This document shows, one piece after another, positions 1-12,887 of a DNA stretch of 64,000 bases. The stretch is from Ziziphus jujuba (lineage: Eukaryota; Streptophyta; Magnoliopsida; Rosales; Rhamnaceae). Within the stretch, counting starts at the first letter, position 1. Every line of letters begins with the position of its first letter. The translations under genes were made by a program, and so were the position numbers. The notes beneath the pieces are model-generated. The model had not been told where the DNA came from, did not search any database, and saw only the letters and a list, made by a program, of their open reading frames with translations. Location of the stretch: NCBI RefSeq assembly GCF_031755915.1, contig NC_083383.1, positions 27,799,001 through 27,863,000 of the forward strand. Direction: 5' to 3'.

Positions 1-460
1 AAGCAATGGTCTCCGAACTTGGAATTAGCACAAAAAATTGTCTACTTAATGAAATAATATCTTTTGTAATCATTAAAGAGTGTGGTTGTTTCAACAAAAC
101 TTAACCATCGATTTGTAATTTTCCAAGAGATGGAGGATGATATGGCAGTATTTCTTCATGAGCTATTTTAGTGATGGACTCCAAAAAGAACTAGATTAGG
201 TGGACCTTTGAAAGGTTATTATTTAACTGAGGGTTTAGAGACTAAAAAATGGCTATCTATGATGGCCTAAAAATGGTAAAATTAAATTACACATCAATGG
301 AAGAAAAACTAAGACAAGTTGATCAAGAATGAAGCATGATTTTTTCAGTGCATTTAATGAGAATAACAATGTCAATCATTCCACAAAAAAAGAATTGGAC
401 AAATTTATATTTATAGCTTTCTTTTGTAATGCTTTTCCATTTTTTCTTGTTCTTTTATAC
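1..460. other. intergenic, no gene recognised
   Basis: AT-rich sequence before the first gypsy LTR copy. No reading frame of useful length, RNA gene or repeat boundary was recognised here. It may be decayed transposon sequence. Confidence 0.5.
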
Positions 461-3405
461 AAAAAAGAATCGTCCCAAAGTACATTGGGAATTTTCTCGC
501 GTTGACCAAGTTTGACCATATTTGACCTTTATTGACTAAGTGAGGGTCAAATTTTGACTTTTTGCTCTTGATGAAATTTCATGTTGACCGAGGCATTGTT
601 ATGAAGTACGCATCGACCTGAGTTCGTAGACTAGTAGCACATCGAAAATAGAGCTACAGTTTGAAAGCTATGAGTGAAACAAGTTGCGGTCTGAATTATC
701 CCAGGGTGCCGTGTTTGACTTTTTACTTTTGTAGAATCTTGATTTGAATCATGGATGGTTTTAAAGTATTCGTCAAAATAAGTTCATAGACTAGTAGCAT
801 GCCTAATTTGAACATTGGGTTAGAAAGTTATGGGCTTGCAAAGTTTTTCTAAGACATCGTTATAAGCGTCGATCTCTGTGTGTGCACAGTGCCTAATAAT
901 AGTGTGCCATGTGTCACATTTTTAGACCAACCCATGAGTGCACAATGGCACCCATGGTCATTTTGATTGAGCAAGAAGGGGAGAGAAGCAAGAGACAGGA
1001 GAAAGAGGAGAGAGAGGGAGGAACAGACCTTATGCCATTGACCCATTTTCGACCATCGCCCAGTCACATGTGCCTGACCACTACGAGTGCCTTTCCATTT
1101 TTGGCCTGCCAGCCAAAAATCACGGCTAACTGGCCAGCCACGCCCCCGAATCTAGGCAATTTCTATTGAGTGGCCAGATTTCTTCCATCACCTATTTCTC
1201 CCAATCCAGACCTCCTTTTTCAACACCACCGATCCCATTGAGTCACCATTCCTTGATCTACCTCCCCACAAAAAATCACGACCATTGGCCACCGAACAAT
1301 CCGCCGGCGGCGAGTTTCTCCGGTGGGCATAATGGCTCACCGTGAAATCTCATTCCAGCAAGTTCCTGGTGATCCCACCTACCTTTCCCGCTAATTTGAC
1401 CTCTCTAAATCTGAACTCGAGGTTCTTTTCCCTCAATTCTTGATGGATTGCGAGATTCGAGGACATTAAATCCGAAACTTTTTCGGCAAGATTCTGGCCA
1501 CCACAGGTTCGATCTACAGGAGGTAAGATTCGATCCTTTATCCTCTTGTCGTAATCTTCATTTCGGTATATCATTTATGGATTTTGGATACCGTTTGTGT
1601 TAGCTTCTTGAGTAACCGTGTATAATTTATCCGATTAAATCGATTTTGTATAATGTTGATATTTTAGGAGCACGTGTGACTCGTGGGACCGATCCCATTA
1701 AGGATCTTGATTGATACGCATGCTTGAGGTGAGTGATCCACCTTCAAAACTATTTTGGGGACTGTTAAAAATATATATTTTGTGTTATTTGAAATTATGA
1801 AAAATAAATGTGTTTGATATTTGAGAGAAATTGATATTTCAAATTTATAATGCCAATTTATGATTAATTAATATATGTAATGCTACCAAATTATATTTTG
1901 GGTTATGATATATACATGGTTTAGTTGAATTTCTGAAAAATGTGTTATATATGTTTAATATTTAAGAAATTTTATTTGAATTTATAATGATCATTTATGT
2001 TGACTTAGAGGATGTACTGCATCAAAAATTGTATTTTGGGCTTTTAAAGAAATTATGTTTTAGAATTATTGTTTTCAATTATTGTTAAAGTTTTATTGTT
2101 GAATTTATTGCATATAATAAATGTATTTATGTGGATTTAAATTCATATTTATGCATTTGATTATTTATGGATTTGGTTTTCATGATGTTGAAAAATTGGT
2201 ATATTTATATTGATGGATTTCCATTCATGGAATTTAAGCGATGGGTTTAAGTATTTTATGGCCTTGTTTCATTGAAATTGGAAATGGTATATTTATATAT
2301 ATACACTTTTTGGTTTAAAACGCACTATATAATACTGGTATTTTGTATTATATTTATGATATGTGGATAAGCGCACAAGTTGTATGATCTCCCATAAGAT
2401 GCTATGGACCCAAAAATAGGCAAGTTTGATGTATTGGCCATAGCCACCCCCTTCCATGGACGGGATGGTAACTATAAGCATCGGTGCTATTGGGACGCCA
2501 AAATGGAATTTAAATTAATTAAATTATTTCTTTGATCATTTCATTGATTTAATTAATAAATTTTATTATTTATATATATATAAATTTTATTTTTGTTTTT
2601 ATACATTAATTAGTAGATTCTTCTCATTATTTATGGATTTATTTAATTTAATTTATGAGATTAATTTTACTTCGCATCAAGCTTTTTTAATCAATTATTT
2701 TAATTTATTGCATTTTATTTATTTATAATCTCATTGACTATGGGGTACAAATTATGGGGTTTTGTGAAATGTTTTTAAAGGGAAATATTTCCAACTGAGC
2801 GAACTGTGAAGAGAGTTATGAGAGAAAATATTATTTTCAAATACTTAATATTTATTTAGTTACTTATTTATTATTAACTGATTAAATTTATTTTATTGTT
2901 ACACTATTATTATTATTGTATAGTATATTGGGTCACTAACTGAGAGGGTTAGGATCTCACGTTTTTAAATTCGTTCTCCTATGCCTAAGTTGTAGGCGTT
3001 GATTGTTGAGGCGAGTTTGGCATCTTGTGATCGTTGCTGATTTCAAAGAGTTCTTCATTTCTTTTCTTTCTATCTTGTATTATTTCTTTCCAACTTTTTG
3101 TTGTATTAAATTCATACTCATTGTGATAATGCTATGTACACTACATTGCATAACTATTTAATTAATATTGCATGGATTCTCTGTTTATTATTTGAAGTGC
3201 TGTAAACTTGTGGAAATAAATTGTAGTAAGGTGGGAGAAATAAGAGGATATTTTAGGAGTGTGTTTTTTATGCAGGAAATTTTATGGTAAGTCCAACTTT
3301 TAGGGAAGATGCTGTTGGATTTTCCATTGGAGGATCTGGTAAGGTTTCCTTAGGATCAAGGCTTATCTATGGTTCCGATGAGTGATTTTAGACGGGTCTT
3401 GACTC
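461..3405 (+). mobile_element. Ty3/gypsy long LTR, copy A (degenerate solo LTR)
   Basis: The order of motifs matches the other family copies. A start resembling GTCCCAAAGTACATTGGG is followed by several TTGAC-rich blocks and the family marker GTAGACTAGTAGCAC near 627-641. Then come a GA-rich tract near 970-1018, a region with the splice-donor-like GAGGTGAGTGATCCACC (about 1727), a long AT-rich body, and an end resembling GACGGGTCTTGAC near 3391-3403. The terminal TGTAACA is lost, so the left edge is approximate and I could not find a target-site duplication. No coding region is attached, so a solo LTR is likely. Short open frames inside (for example 849-1169) are LTR sequence and not genes. 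Confidence 0.7.
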
Positions 3406-4184
3406 ACGACTTCCATCTCCATTGGCGATTTCTATAATAAACGAATTAAATAGTTGTGAAGAAATCTTGAAATTAGATGTGATGATCAATATAAATTAGT
3501 GCATGAGTTTTCTCTTTTGCAGTAGAAAAAGTAAACAAGATAAAAAAGATAAAAGTGGGCAACAAACCTAGTTAAATCATGTTTGAATATCGTAATGAAT
3601 AAAAGTTAAATAAATACTAATTACTTAAATATTCTCATCATAGTTGCCAAGAATACTGATGAAGAAAGTAATAATCACTTTAAATCAAAAGCCACAAATG
3701 AAGTATCCAAGTACTAATAAACAAACGAAGACAACATCGTTTCTTTTTTTTTTTTTTTTTTTTTAAGGTAATAGGTAATCACAAAAGAAGAAAGAAGCCT
3801 ACTACTATGAGAAGCTTTGATGGTTTTTGTTGTGCTGCACAATAAAAAGAATAATAATAATAATAATTAAAGAAAAATATATAAAAGCTATGGGTTGTAA
3901 GAGAGAAGAAAGGCAAGGGAATTACCTTAAAAAAAAAAAAAAAAAAGAAGAATGGAAAATGGATTCTCTTAAAATTTTATTGAGGTGGGGCTGAACTGGT
4001 GTTTTGCATTCACATAGAAAGCTTGCTCCATTAGTATACTAATTGAGATTGAAAGTCATAGATGTGAAAACGCAAAAAAGAGAGTGAGTGTATGTGAATA
4101 TGTTAGTTGGCATTTTAAATGAGGTGTCTATTTTTTATTGATAGGAAATGATGTGGGGATAAAATTTTGGGGATAGAAGATCCA

Positions 4185-4218
<34 letters not shown>

Positions 4219-4490
4219 ACATAAGATGATTTCCACAGGTAGGTAGGGAAGAGATCAATGGCACTTAAATATTTTATGGGGTAAGAACTAGTTATTCGCA
4301 CATTGCCTATATTATGTCATTTCAAGCATGCAACAACTTGTAGCAGGTAAAATTTCCCCATCATCCTTCGATTGTTAGATTTGATAGAGAGAACATAATG
4401 ATAGAGGAGACATGTGTATGAAATTATACTAAAATTTAGAGTTCGACCTGTAATCATAATAAATTTTAGGGGGCTTTAATTGAAATTAAC
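3406..4490. other. intergenic between two LTR copies, no gene recognised
   Basis: AT-rich sequence with a poly-T run at about 3743-3764, a poly-A run near 3930-3945 and a (TA)n/(TG)n microsatellite near 4189-4218. No coding sequence or recognised element was found. Confidence 0.5.
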
Positions 4491-4954
4491 TATTAGGACC
4501 CATCTCTGATCCCTTCCCAGCACCCTAGATAAGTACTGGTCCCAAGGAAGATCCTATCGGACCATCTTATGGAAATTCCAGGATCATCTCCTCTAAGGTA
4601 GAGCATGCCCCAAGAATTACCTTTACTAAAATACACTTCTATACGGTACCACCTTATCCCTTCCATCTTACTACAAATAGTTTCATAAATGGCAGCACTT
4701 CAATAATAAAATATCAATATATAAATATACTAGAAATAATTTAAAAAACGAGGATAACCTTTAAATATGCATGTCCGCCCATACCATCCACTTAGTGTCG
4801 TACTACATTTCATATCATTTGACAAACGTACTAAGGCATAATGTAGATAGGAGGGTAATAAAACAACAATGATAATTGTAATATTAATAACAATAATAAT
4901 ACAACTTGCCCGAAGGCTTCCACAATTGCTCGAAAGCTATCGTATAATAATAAC

Positions 4955-4989
<35 letters not shown>

Positions 4990-6793
4990 TAATACCAATG
5001 AATAAATAAATAATAATAACAACAATAATATTGATAATAGTAATAACAATAAAGATGAATAAAGATAACATTAGAAAATCAAATCATGAATAGGTAAGAT
5101 AACATAAGATAAAATACTATTTTAAAATTCATAAACATATTACGAAATATGCACACTTGTATTAGAGATACATACAATGCCATATAACATACTATGTGAT
5201 TCATGATATCAGTTGTCGTCGGTATCATGCTACTAATACGGTATAGGGGTGGTTGCCCATATTAGCCTTTTAGCCCCCTAGACCCATAGGTAACATAGTT
5301 ATGAGACTAAGCTAATCATGGATACCTTCATACGGTGTGGTACATACAAACACAATATAACATAACTTACATATATATATATATATATAGGTATATATGA
5401 AAAGATACTTGATGTACCATATGATATACCAGTGATGTCAGACAGTACCTGACGTCCTGTGTACTACTTGACGAAGGATTGAAAAGAGAAACCTATAATC
5501 AATCACCTTAGCATCTCGCGGCACAGATTGCTTATAACCTGCCATGGCTAAACAGTTGTCCTCTGATCGTGAGGACGGCTGATGCTCATTGTGTACTATA
5601 CTTACCATATATCGGACCTATAACTTCCATAGGATGACCATATATATATACACGCTAATCTTCCTGCGACCAAGGGGGAAACGGCTGGTGCTCACTCTAT
5701 ATTATACCTGCCTATCCTCACAGGGACAACCATGAATATAACATGAGCGCTGATCCATAACACAGGGGGGGGGGGGGGGGGGGGGCTACTGCTCACTTTG
5801 CAAATGTACTTACTAGCCCTCAGGTCAATGGCATCTACAGGATAGCCATTATAAACAACCATTTACAAGATGGTCATACATACTTGCATGCTATTATACA
5901 GTACAGAACACCAATACTGCATGGTGCATCTAGAGCTATAAAATTTTATAATATTATAAATATCGAATTTTGATAAAATATAACTAGGTTTATACACTTT
6001 TATTAAATCCACAAAATTCCATATTTCCTTTTAGAATGTCGCATAAATCCCACGATTTTATAAAATTAATTATTATTGAAAACAATTTCACTTTTGCAAA
6101 TATTAAAATACACAATTTATTTATACAATAAAAATTATTATTTCTTTAAATCCGTAAAATTAATTTACACAAAAATAATATCAAATCACATGAAACTCAC
6201 ATGTAAATAAACATAAGTAAATATATCTTATTTAGCATACTAAATCAACAATAAAATATAACCATAAATTTAACAATAATTTAACACAATAATTCTTTTT
6301 AAACCATAAATATAAATTTCATGCATCAAATATATTTAAATCTCATAGAATCTATATAATAAAATTAGATAACAACTTTTCTTAAATCATATAATATATT
6401 TGTACAAAAATTATACTAAATCACATAAAATTCACATATAACTTAGTTTCACATAAATACATTTTATCATATGAAATAAATACAATAATAAATAAGAACA
6501 ATTAATTTCTCCAAACCATATAATAAAATTTATGTAACAAGTATATTTAGTCCCATAAAATAGCACAATAAAGTTAATAACAATTTTCTTATTTTTAAAA
6601 CAAACATAATATTTTTCAGAATATTGAGTAATATAGAATATACATAATAGATATACAAGAAATACGCGCGTGCACACACAAACACATATATACAATCTTT
6701 TGGCAAGTACGTGCATGTTCACATATGTATGTATATATATACACAAATATATATATATATATATATATATTGACATACTCACCTATGGATACC

Positions 6794-6828
<35 letters not shown>

Positions 6829-8318
6829 TCCTGCATTTAAATATATACACACAAATCTTTAACAAGCATAATTTTAACAAGTTTAAATATACATATTTTT
6901 CATTTGGATATACAAGAGCACTCAACAAAAATATATTTAAACAACAATTATATATATATATATATATGTATTCATTCATACACTCTCAATGAACATATAC
7001 ATTTTCACGTACCCATATATACATTCATATATATACTATATATATATATACTCATAAATATACATGCACATATACATCTAAACACACATACATATATATA
7101 TGTTCAATTTCACATTATTTTCACATTAAATACAAAAATTCACTAAAAAATATCAAATATACCACTATAATTCGCAAACCAAGTACCAATAGAAAGCTAA
7201 GAGTATGAGAAAAATGAAACTAACCTTCGTTGAATCCAATGTCACTAGTGGTGGCCAAATTTTCCATCGAAAGCCACTGCTATGCTCACCTTCTTCGTAC
7301 ACCACAGATGAGCTCGAATTGAGGCAAACGAAGGTCACCATCAGCTTCAGGATGCTCAAATTAGGGGGAAGGGACCAAAAATTTGGTCGGAAATGGCTAG
7401 AATCTACGAGCTAATAGTGAGCTTGCTGCTGGCTTTTATGGAGTTTTTCCAGCGTGTCTCCGACCATTCCAGTGAACGGCAAGCGTCATGGTGTTTTCAG
7501 TGTGATGGGTCATCGGTTGGAGGTGGTGGAATGCTCAGGCTGATTGATATTGCGGTGATTCCCCATGGGAAGTCTCAGTGGCACAAGGAGGAAGGACAGA
7601 GAGTGGTCGGTCAGGAAGGAAGAGAGAAAGAGAGGAAAAGAGAGAGAGAACTTGAGAGAGAGAGTCTATCTTTTTCTTTCTTTCTTTTTATCTTTTTTTC
7701 ATTATTTATTTATTTGTTTTTGTTTTTCCCACATGAAAGAGAGAAGGAAAGAGAAAGAAAAGAAAGGAAAAAGGAAAAGGAAAGAAAGGAATAAAAAAAA
7801 CACATATTTTATATTAAGTGATATGTGGCACTCTCTAATCGTGACATGTGGAACCTCCCTAGATAGGACATGTGGCACCTCTCAATTGGGGACATATGGC
7901 ACATGATAGAGTCAGTTCCAAATAAAATAGACACCACTTTATAGATTCGTAATTTTTCAACCGAAGATCCAAATTTAGTGTGCCGCCAGTTTACGGACTT
8001 GTATCAATAAGCATTATCACATAGTGCAAGAGCCAATGTCAAAATCCATATAAATAAAAAGTCAACTTCAAGCTTACTGATAAGTCTGGATCTCATCTTG
8101 TTTTGACCATAACTTTATACTCTTAGCTCTAATTTTGGAATGCTACTAGTTTACAAACTCGTATTGATGAGTACTTTACTATGGTATCTCAATCAACACA
8201 AAATTCCTCTCATAGTGAAAAGTCAACTATGGAACCCCTCTCGGTTAACCTCGATCGATACTGGTCAAAGTTGATCAAAAATTCGAATTCGAAAATTTTA
8301 TTGGATCGAGGTGTTACA
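4491..8318 (-). mobile_element. Ty3/gypsy solo LTR, copy B, with perfect TSD
   Basis: The left edge TATTAGGACCC is the reverse complement of the family 3' end. The right edge GTGTTACA is the reverse complement of the 5' terminus TGTAACAC. The five bases on each side are identical: TTAAC at 4486-4490 and TTAAC at 8319-8323. That is the target-site duplication expected of an LTR element. At 3828 bp with no gag or pol between paired LTRs, it reads as a solo LTR left by LTR-LTR recombination. It carries two 20-bp units (4903-4942), an (AAT)n tract, a 21-G run, (TA)n stretches around 6740-7060 and a GA-rich tract near 7610-7790. Open frames inside are low-complexity artefacts. Confidence 0.85.
5765..5785 (+). 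repeat. poly-G run of 21
   Basis: An uninterrupted run of 21 G lies inside LTR copy B. Such runs are rare in this AT-rich sequence and are prone to length error. Confidence 0.9.
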
Positions 8319-10285
8319 TTAACCCTACTTGTAGTTGCTTTTTTAAGATACTGTCATTTTCTATTGTCCAGTCTTAAAGTAATTTCAACAAATTTAAATT
8401 TGATAAATTATTGGTATTTTTCGATCAATTTAACCTCCTATAACCCAAAAAATATATTTCGTGAAAACGTGGCTTTCCACATAAATTCAATTATCTAAAG
8501 AGAAATGTAAAATCCCTTTCTATATATAATAAGAATAATAAGTAAATAAATAGACATACAAAAAAAAGCAGACCATATAGTTTGAGCCAGTACAGAAAAT
8601 ATTGAGAGTATTGGACAAATGAATTATTTATGGAGTAGTTCTTTTTACAATGTAAAATAAACTTTATACAGTTTCATAAATACTTAAATTACTAAAGTAC
8701 CCATAATTAATTAAATGAAAAATAGAAACCCTCTTGCTTCTGCCCTTCTTCCATCATATGCTTTTTCTCTACAATTGTTCTTCTTATGTTTGGACCTTAG
8801 AGCCGAAATGTTTCAAAAGTAGAAGCAGAATAAATTACCTCAAGGTGAACAAAAGCAGAAGGAAGGAGATCGAGTGATCTAGAAGACCCAACTGAGTAGA
8901 AACTTCTTCCTAACCTTATAAATCCAATCCTTCTCCTTGAAATAGCAAAAAAGGACTAAAAATAAAATCCCAAAATCTTCTCCCCAACCTTGGAGTAATC
9001 TATTCTGTCTCCTTGAAATAGCAAAAATGGATCTTTTTCCTCCCTAATATTACAGAAACATATGTAAAATTAGAAAGTGAGCATACCCAAATTTTGATTG
9101 CAAAATATAAATGGAATTTTTATAAAAAAATATGATTTGGGTGTGTTCTTGCAACATGAATTGTAACATTTGATTTGACAAATATTTTTCATGCTATCAG
9201 ATTAAGAGGAGTATTTATATAAAATTAGCAAAGCAAAACATTTTTGTTGCAAGGATAGGTGATCATGGCACAGGGATTGTTTTGCCTAATTTCGTAAAAC
9301 TGCAAACACATTGAATAAGGGCATTTTGGAAATTTAAAAAGTATGGGACTGGAAAAAGAATTTTATGCAGTGCAACTAACATCACTCTTATTTCTGCTCT
9401 TATTTCTGCCCAAGAAAGGAGCCTTTTTTTTTTTTTTTTTTTTTTTTTTCAAGGGACACACGATTCTGCCCATTATGTAAAATATTGAGACTATTGGACC
9501 ATTTATTGGACAACTGTCTATTTTCTACAGGCGACAATCCAATTCTATTACGTCTTGTTTTTTGCTTAAAAAATCATTTGCAATAGGTTAAATGGATCTG
9601 GACCTTTCTCTACGATTAAAAATGGATCTGGATTCTCTGATCCGTGATTTAACATAACATCATTACAAAAAAAGAATTAACTAATCTACTAACATATTCA
9701 CTAAGTTGTAGGTATTATAATTTTATTTGCTTATACTTTATAATATTTATTCATTCAAAGATTAATTTATTCATTTATATGTTATATAATATATCTATTT
9801 TTAGGCTATATTAATATGCTAGTAATGATATATATATATATATATATACACTTTTAATAAATATGCTGGTAGATTATATGGTATCTACAGTATTACTTTT
9901 AAAAAAATGATAATAAATAAATAAATAGCTCTTTCTTCTTCAAAAATAATAATAATAATAATAAAAGATAAGGAGTAATTTGATTACACAAGAATAAAAG
10001 TTTGAGATAATTAGATAGAAGATTCCATCCACCTTAAATAAATAAGCACTTTATGCATATACCAAGTTATAGTCCAATCAGTTTATCTACTCAATTGCAT
10101 TTAGTGACAAATTTGGGTAAATATCAAAAGTTTAATTTGTTATAGATACTGATATAGCTTGATATACATATTAAATTCACTTGCAAACAAGTTAAGCGTT
10201 TGGAAACTGTATTAACAAATAGACAGAAGAAATAATAGTACTAAAAAAATATTACATAAAAAAAATATAAAATATATATGAATCC
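8319..10285. other. intergenic, 3' flank of the first NPF gene
   Basis: AT-rich sequence with a poly-T run near 9427-9450 and (TA)n near 9829-9848. Two imperfect copies of a short block containing CTCCTTGAAATAGCAAAAA occur near 8933 and 9009. The last part should include the 3' UTR of the minus-strand NPF gene ending at 10286. I could not place a polyadenylation site. No other gene was seen. Confidence 0.5.
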
Positions 10286-11134
10286 TTATAGTTTATAAAT
10301 GTAACATCTTGCAAAACACAAGTAGGCAACAAATCCAACTGCGCATATCCCAGCAAGTAGCCAATAAAAGTAGTCGATGTGAGCTCGATTTAAATTACTA
10401 GAAAACCAACTATCTTGACCAAAACCGCTAGTAATTTGATCAATGGCCGAGATAAGAAAGCTGCTTAGAAAGCTCCCCATACCAAGAATACTAAGGTAGA
10501 GTGAGACTCCCATGCTCCTCATTTCAGTTGGAACCTGTTCTGAGAAAAACTCTTGCATACCAACCATTGTGAAAACATCTGCTATGCCAAGCAAAATGTA
10601 TTGAGGAACCAACCACCACATGCTCATCGGAACGGTCGCGTTTGGCATATCGACCAAACCATATTCTTGAGCTGTTTTAAGTCTTTTCGTCTCAACAAAG
10701 GCTGCAACTACTATGGTAAGAATTGACAACAATATTCCTGTTCCGATTCTTTGTAGTATTGTAATTCCGGATGGTTTTCTTGTGAATGAACTTACTATTG
10801 GAACGAGAATGCGGTCATAAACTGGAACGAAGAGAACGATGGCAATGCTATTGAAAGATTGCAGCGAAGCAGCTGGTATTTCAAACCCAGAAATAAGTTC
10901 TCTGTTCATTGTAGCTCCTTGTTTGGTAAAGAAAGTTGAAGATTGTGCAAAAACTATAGCGAAAACAACGCATGTTCCCCATATTGGCACAAGTCTGAGT
11001 AAACACCTTGCATCTTGAACCTCATCAATGGTACAATGCATCTTCTCATCTTCTTCCAAGCCAACTGGTACAATTAAGGCCTTGTTGAGGAACCTGCCAA
11101 ATTATACATGCAGAGGTAAGCAATTGGAAAAAAT

Positions 11135-11165
<31 letters not shown>

Positions 11166-12783
11166 TTATATATATATATATGTGTGTGTGTATAAATATT
11201 GTTTAAATTAGAGATGAGCTTTTTAAATGTTGAAAGTTTAATTATATGTATTCCCTTACTTGAACTGTTCATAACTTTGTGGAGGTAAGGCTTTATGAGA
11301 TTCCTCTTCGGTTGGAATTGCCGATGGGGAGAACCTCCGATTTCTAAATGCTGCAATAAACACTCGGCCAATTCTAGCAAATGGGCTACTTTCGTCTTGT
11401 TTAATATTGGTATACCTATAAGTTCTAGCTCCAATCCAGAAAACCACCAAAGAAATCACCATCCCAACGAAAAGAATTCCATAACCCAGAGCCCAGCTGA
11501 TATCTTCTTGAATGTAGCATACTATTAAATATGCTAGTAAAATGCCTGTGCATATACCAAAATACCACCAATTGAAGAATGAACTTTTGGCTTTGGACTC
11601 CTCTGGATCTTTTCCGTCGAATTGATCGGCTCCAAAAGCCTGAAGGGAAGGTTTGTGTCCGCCTTGTCCGACTCCGATTAGATATAGGGAAGAGAAGAAT
11701 AATACTGATTTGAACCCACCAGGAGATAGTAAAGCCGACAGAGCCAACAAACCTAGTGCCTGTGGTTCATATATATTATTCCATCATCAGCCTGATGTAT
11801 TAATATAAATATATTATAAATCTGAGGTATGTTTCGTGAGTTAAAAAAATTTGACAAATCATCTTAATTGGCCTTTAAAAAGGTACATCTAGTGGAGCAT
11901 AAACAATGAAAAATTTTGGAATACAGTTATAATAATTACTTGCAGTGAAACCATGATTTTATACACCATTATATATACCCATCCAAGGAACAAGCTCATA
12001 TTTGTCAATAATTTTAACAAATATATTTCTTCATCAAGTGGCATATCCTTTGTAAAATTAGGAGATTGATTGCCATTCAGCTAATTATTCTAACTTTCCA
12101 AACCAACTTCCCCAAAAAAAAAAAAAAAAAAAGTTATGGCTGATTTGTTTACACTTTATGAAGTCCAATCCAGGTAACGCTGAGCAAATATGACGTGTGT
12201 GTGTGTATATATATATATATATGTATATATAGCATACTATTTTGAACTGAGTCCCTAGTTTGAAAAACCGTGTTTATCATAAGTACAAATTCTTTCACAT
12301 TTGGTAGAGGAAAGTTGGTAGGGACCACAAACCGGAATGTAGACCAGAGAAGCGAAAATAATGCTACGGTAGCGCCCAAGAAATGAATCAGCCACGAAGG
12401 CTCCTAACATAGGCAGCAACCATGCCGTTCCCGACCATAGATTCACGTTGGCGGCCGCCGCAGCTGTGGATTGTCCCAGCTGTCCGGTTAGAAAGTTGAT
12501 AAGGTTGGAACGAACACCATAGCAAGCAAACCTCTCAAACACCTCAGCACCTGCAAGCATTTCAATCATAATTGTATCACCATCTTTTGTTGACTGAATA
12601 TGCCATTATTTTTCACTTCGTGAGTTCGATCGATATGGACTTACCTATGATAAAAGCGGCTGACCTCCAGCCACCCGATCTCGATCTTACTGCCGGACGG
12701 CCTTCATAGTCAACCACATCCTGGACGGTGTCATCGAGAAGCGGCGTCTCAGCGTCGCAACCGGAGCGGCGGAAGGCGGCCAT
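10286..12783 (-). CDS. NPF5.10: NRT1/PTR family transporter, NPF5.10-like, intact, four exons
   Basis: Exons on the minus strand are 12783-12645, 12550-12333, 11759-11260 and 11093-10286. All three introns (94, 573 and 166 bp) are GT-AG, and the phases join into 1665 nt, 554 residues plus TAA. Exon 1 gives an acidic N-terminus with TPLLDD and GGWRSA. Exon 2 holds the proton-coupling ExxER motif (EVFER, residues 49-53) and an FVADSFLGR signature. Exon 3 holds GQGGHKP and FGADQFDG followed by FFNWWYF (about 180-186). Exon 4 holds VPIWGT, AQSSTFFTKQG and MWWLVPQY. Length and motif order fit a complete 12-helix proton-coupled carrier of the POT/NPF superfamily. Subfamily 5.10 is my reading of overall similarity. 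Relatives NPF5.11/5.12/5.16 move nitrate at the tonoplast in Arabidopsis, but the substrate here is unknown. A frameshifted paralogue lies 14 kb upstream (27188-31755). Confidence 0.93.
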
Positions 12784-12877
12784 AACAATATAGAGTTAAA
12801 AGTAATAGTAAGCAATTGAGAAGAAGTATAGTATTGAATATTCATGCACAAGGAGTACTAAAGAAAAAATGCTACTG

Positions 12878-12887
12878 CTTTATATAG
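12878..12887 (-). promoter_or_regulatory. putative TATA box of the first NPF gene
   Basis: On the minus strand the sequence reads CTATATAAAG, about 95-105 bases upstream of the predicted ATG at 12783. This is a plausible core promoter position if the 5' UTR is about 65-75 bases. It is sequence evidence only; AT-rich DNA yields such motifs by chance. Confidence 0.5.

Noticed and set aside
849..1169. Open frames in the first LTR copy
   Set aside because: The same region recurs in 54339-54830 and 60145-60371 as LTR promoter sequence with a GA or CT tract.
4831..7146. Leu-, Ile- and Tyr-rich open frames
   Set aside because: Translations of (AAT)n and (TA)n microsatellites; no gene signal.
7205..7906. 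Open frames including a Lys/Arg/Glu-rich one
   Set aside because: They translate the GA-rich tract and promoter-like part of LTR copy B.
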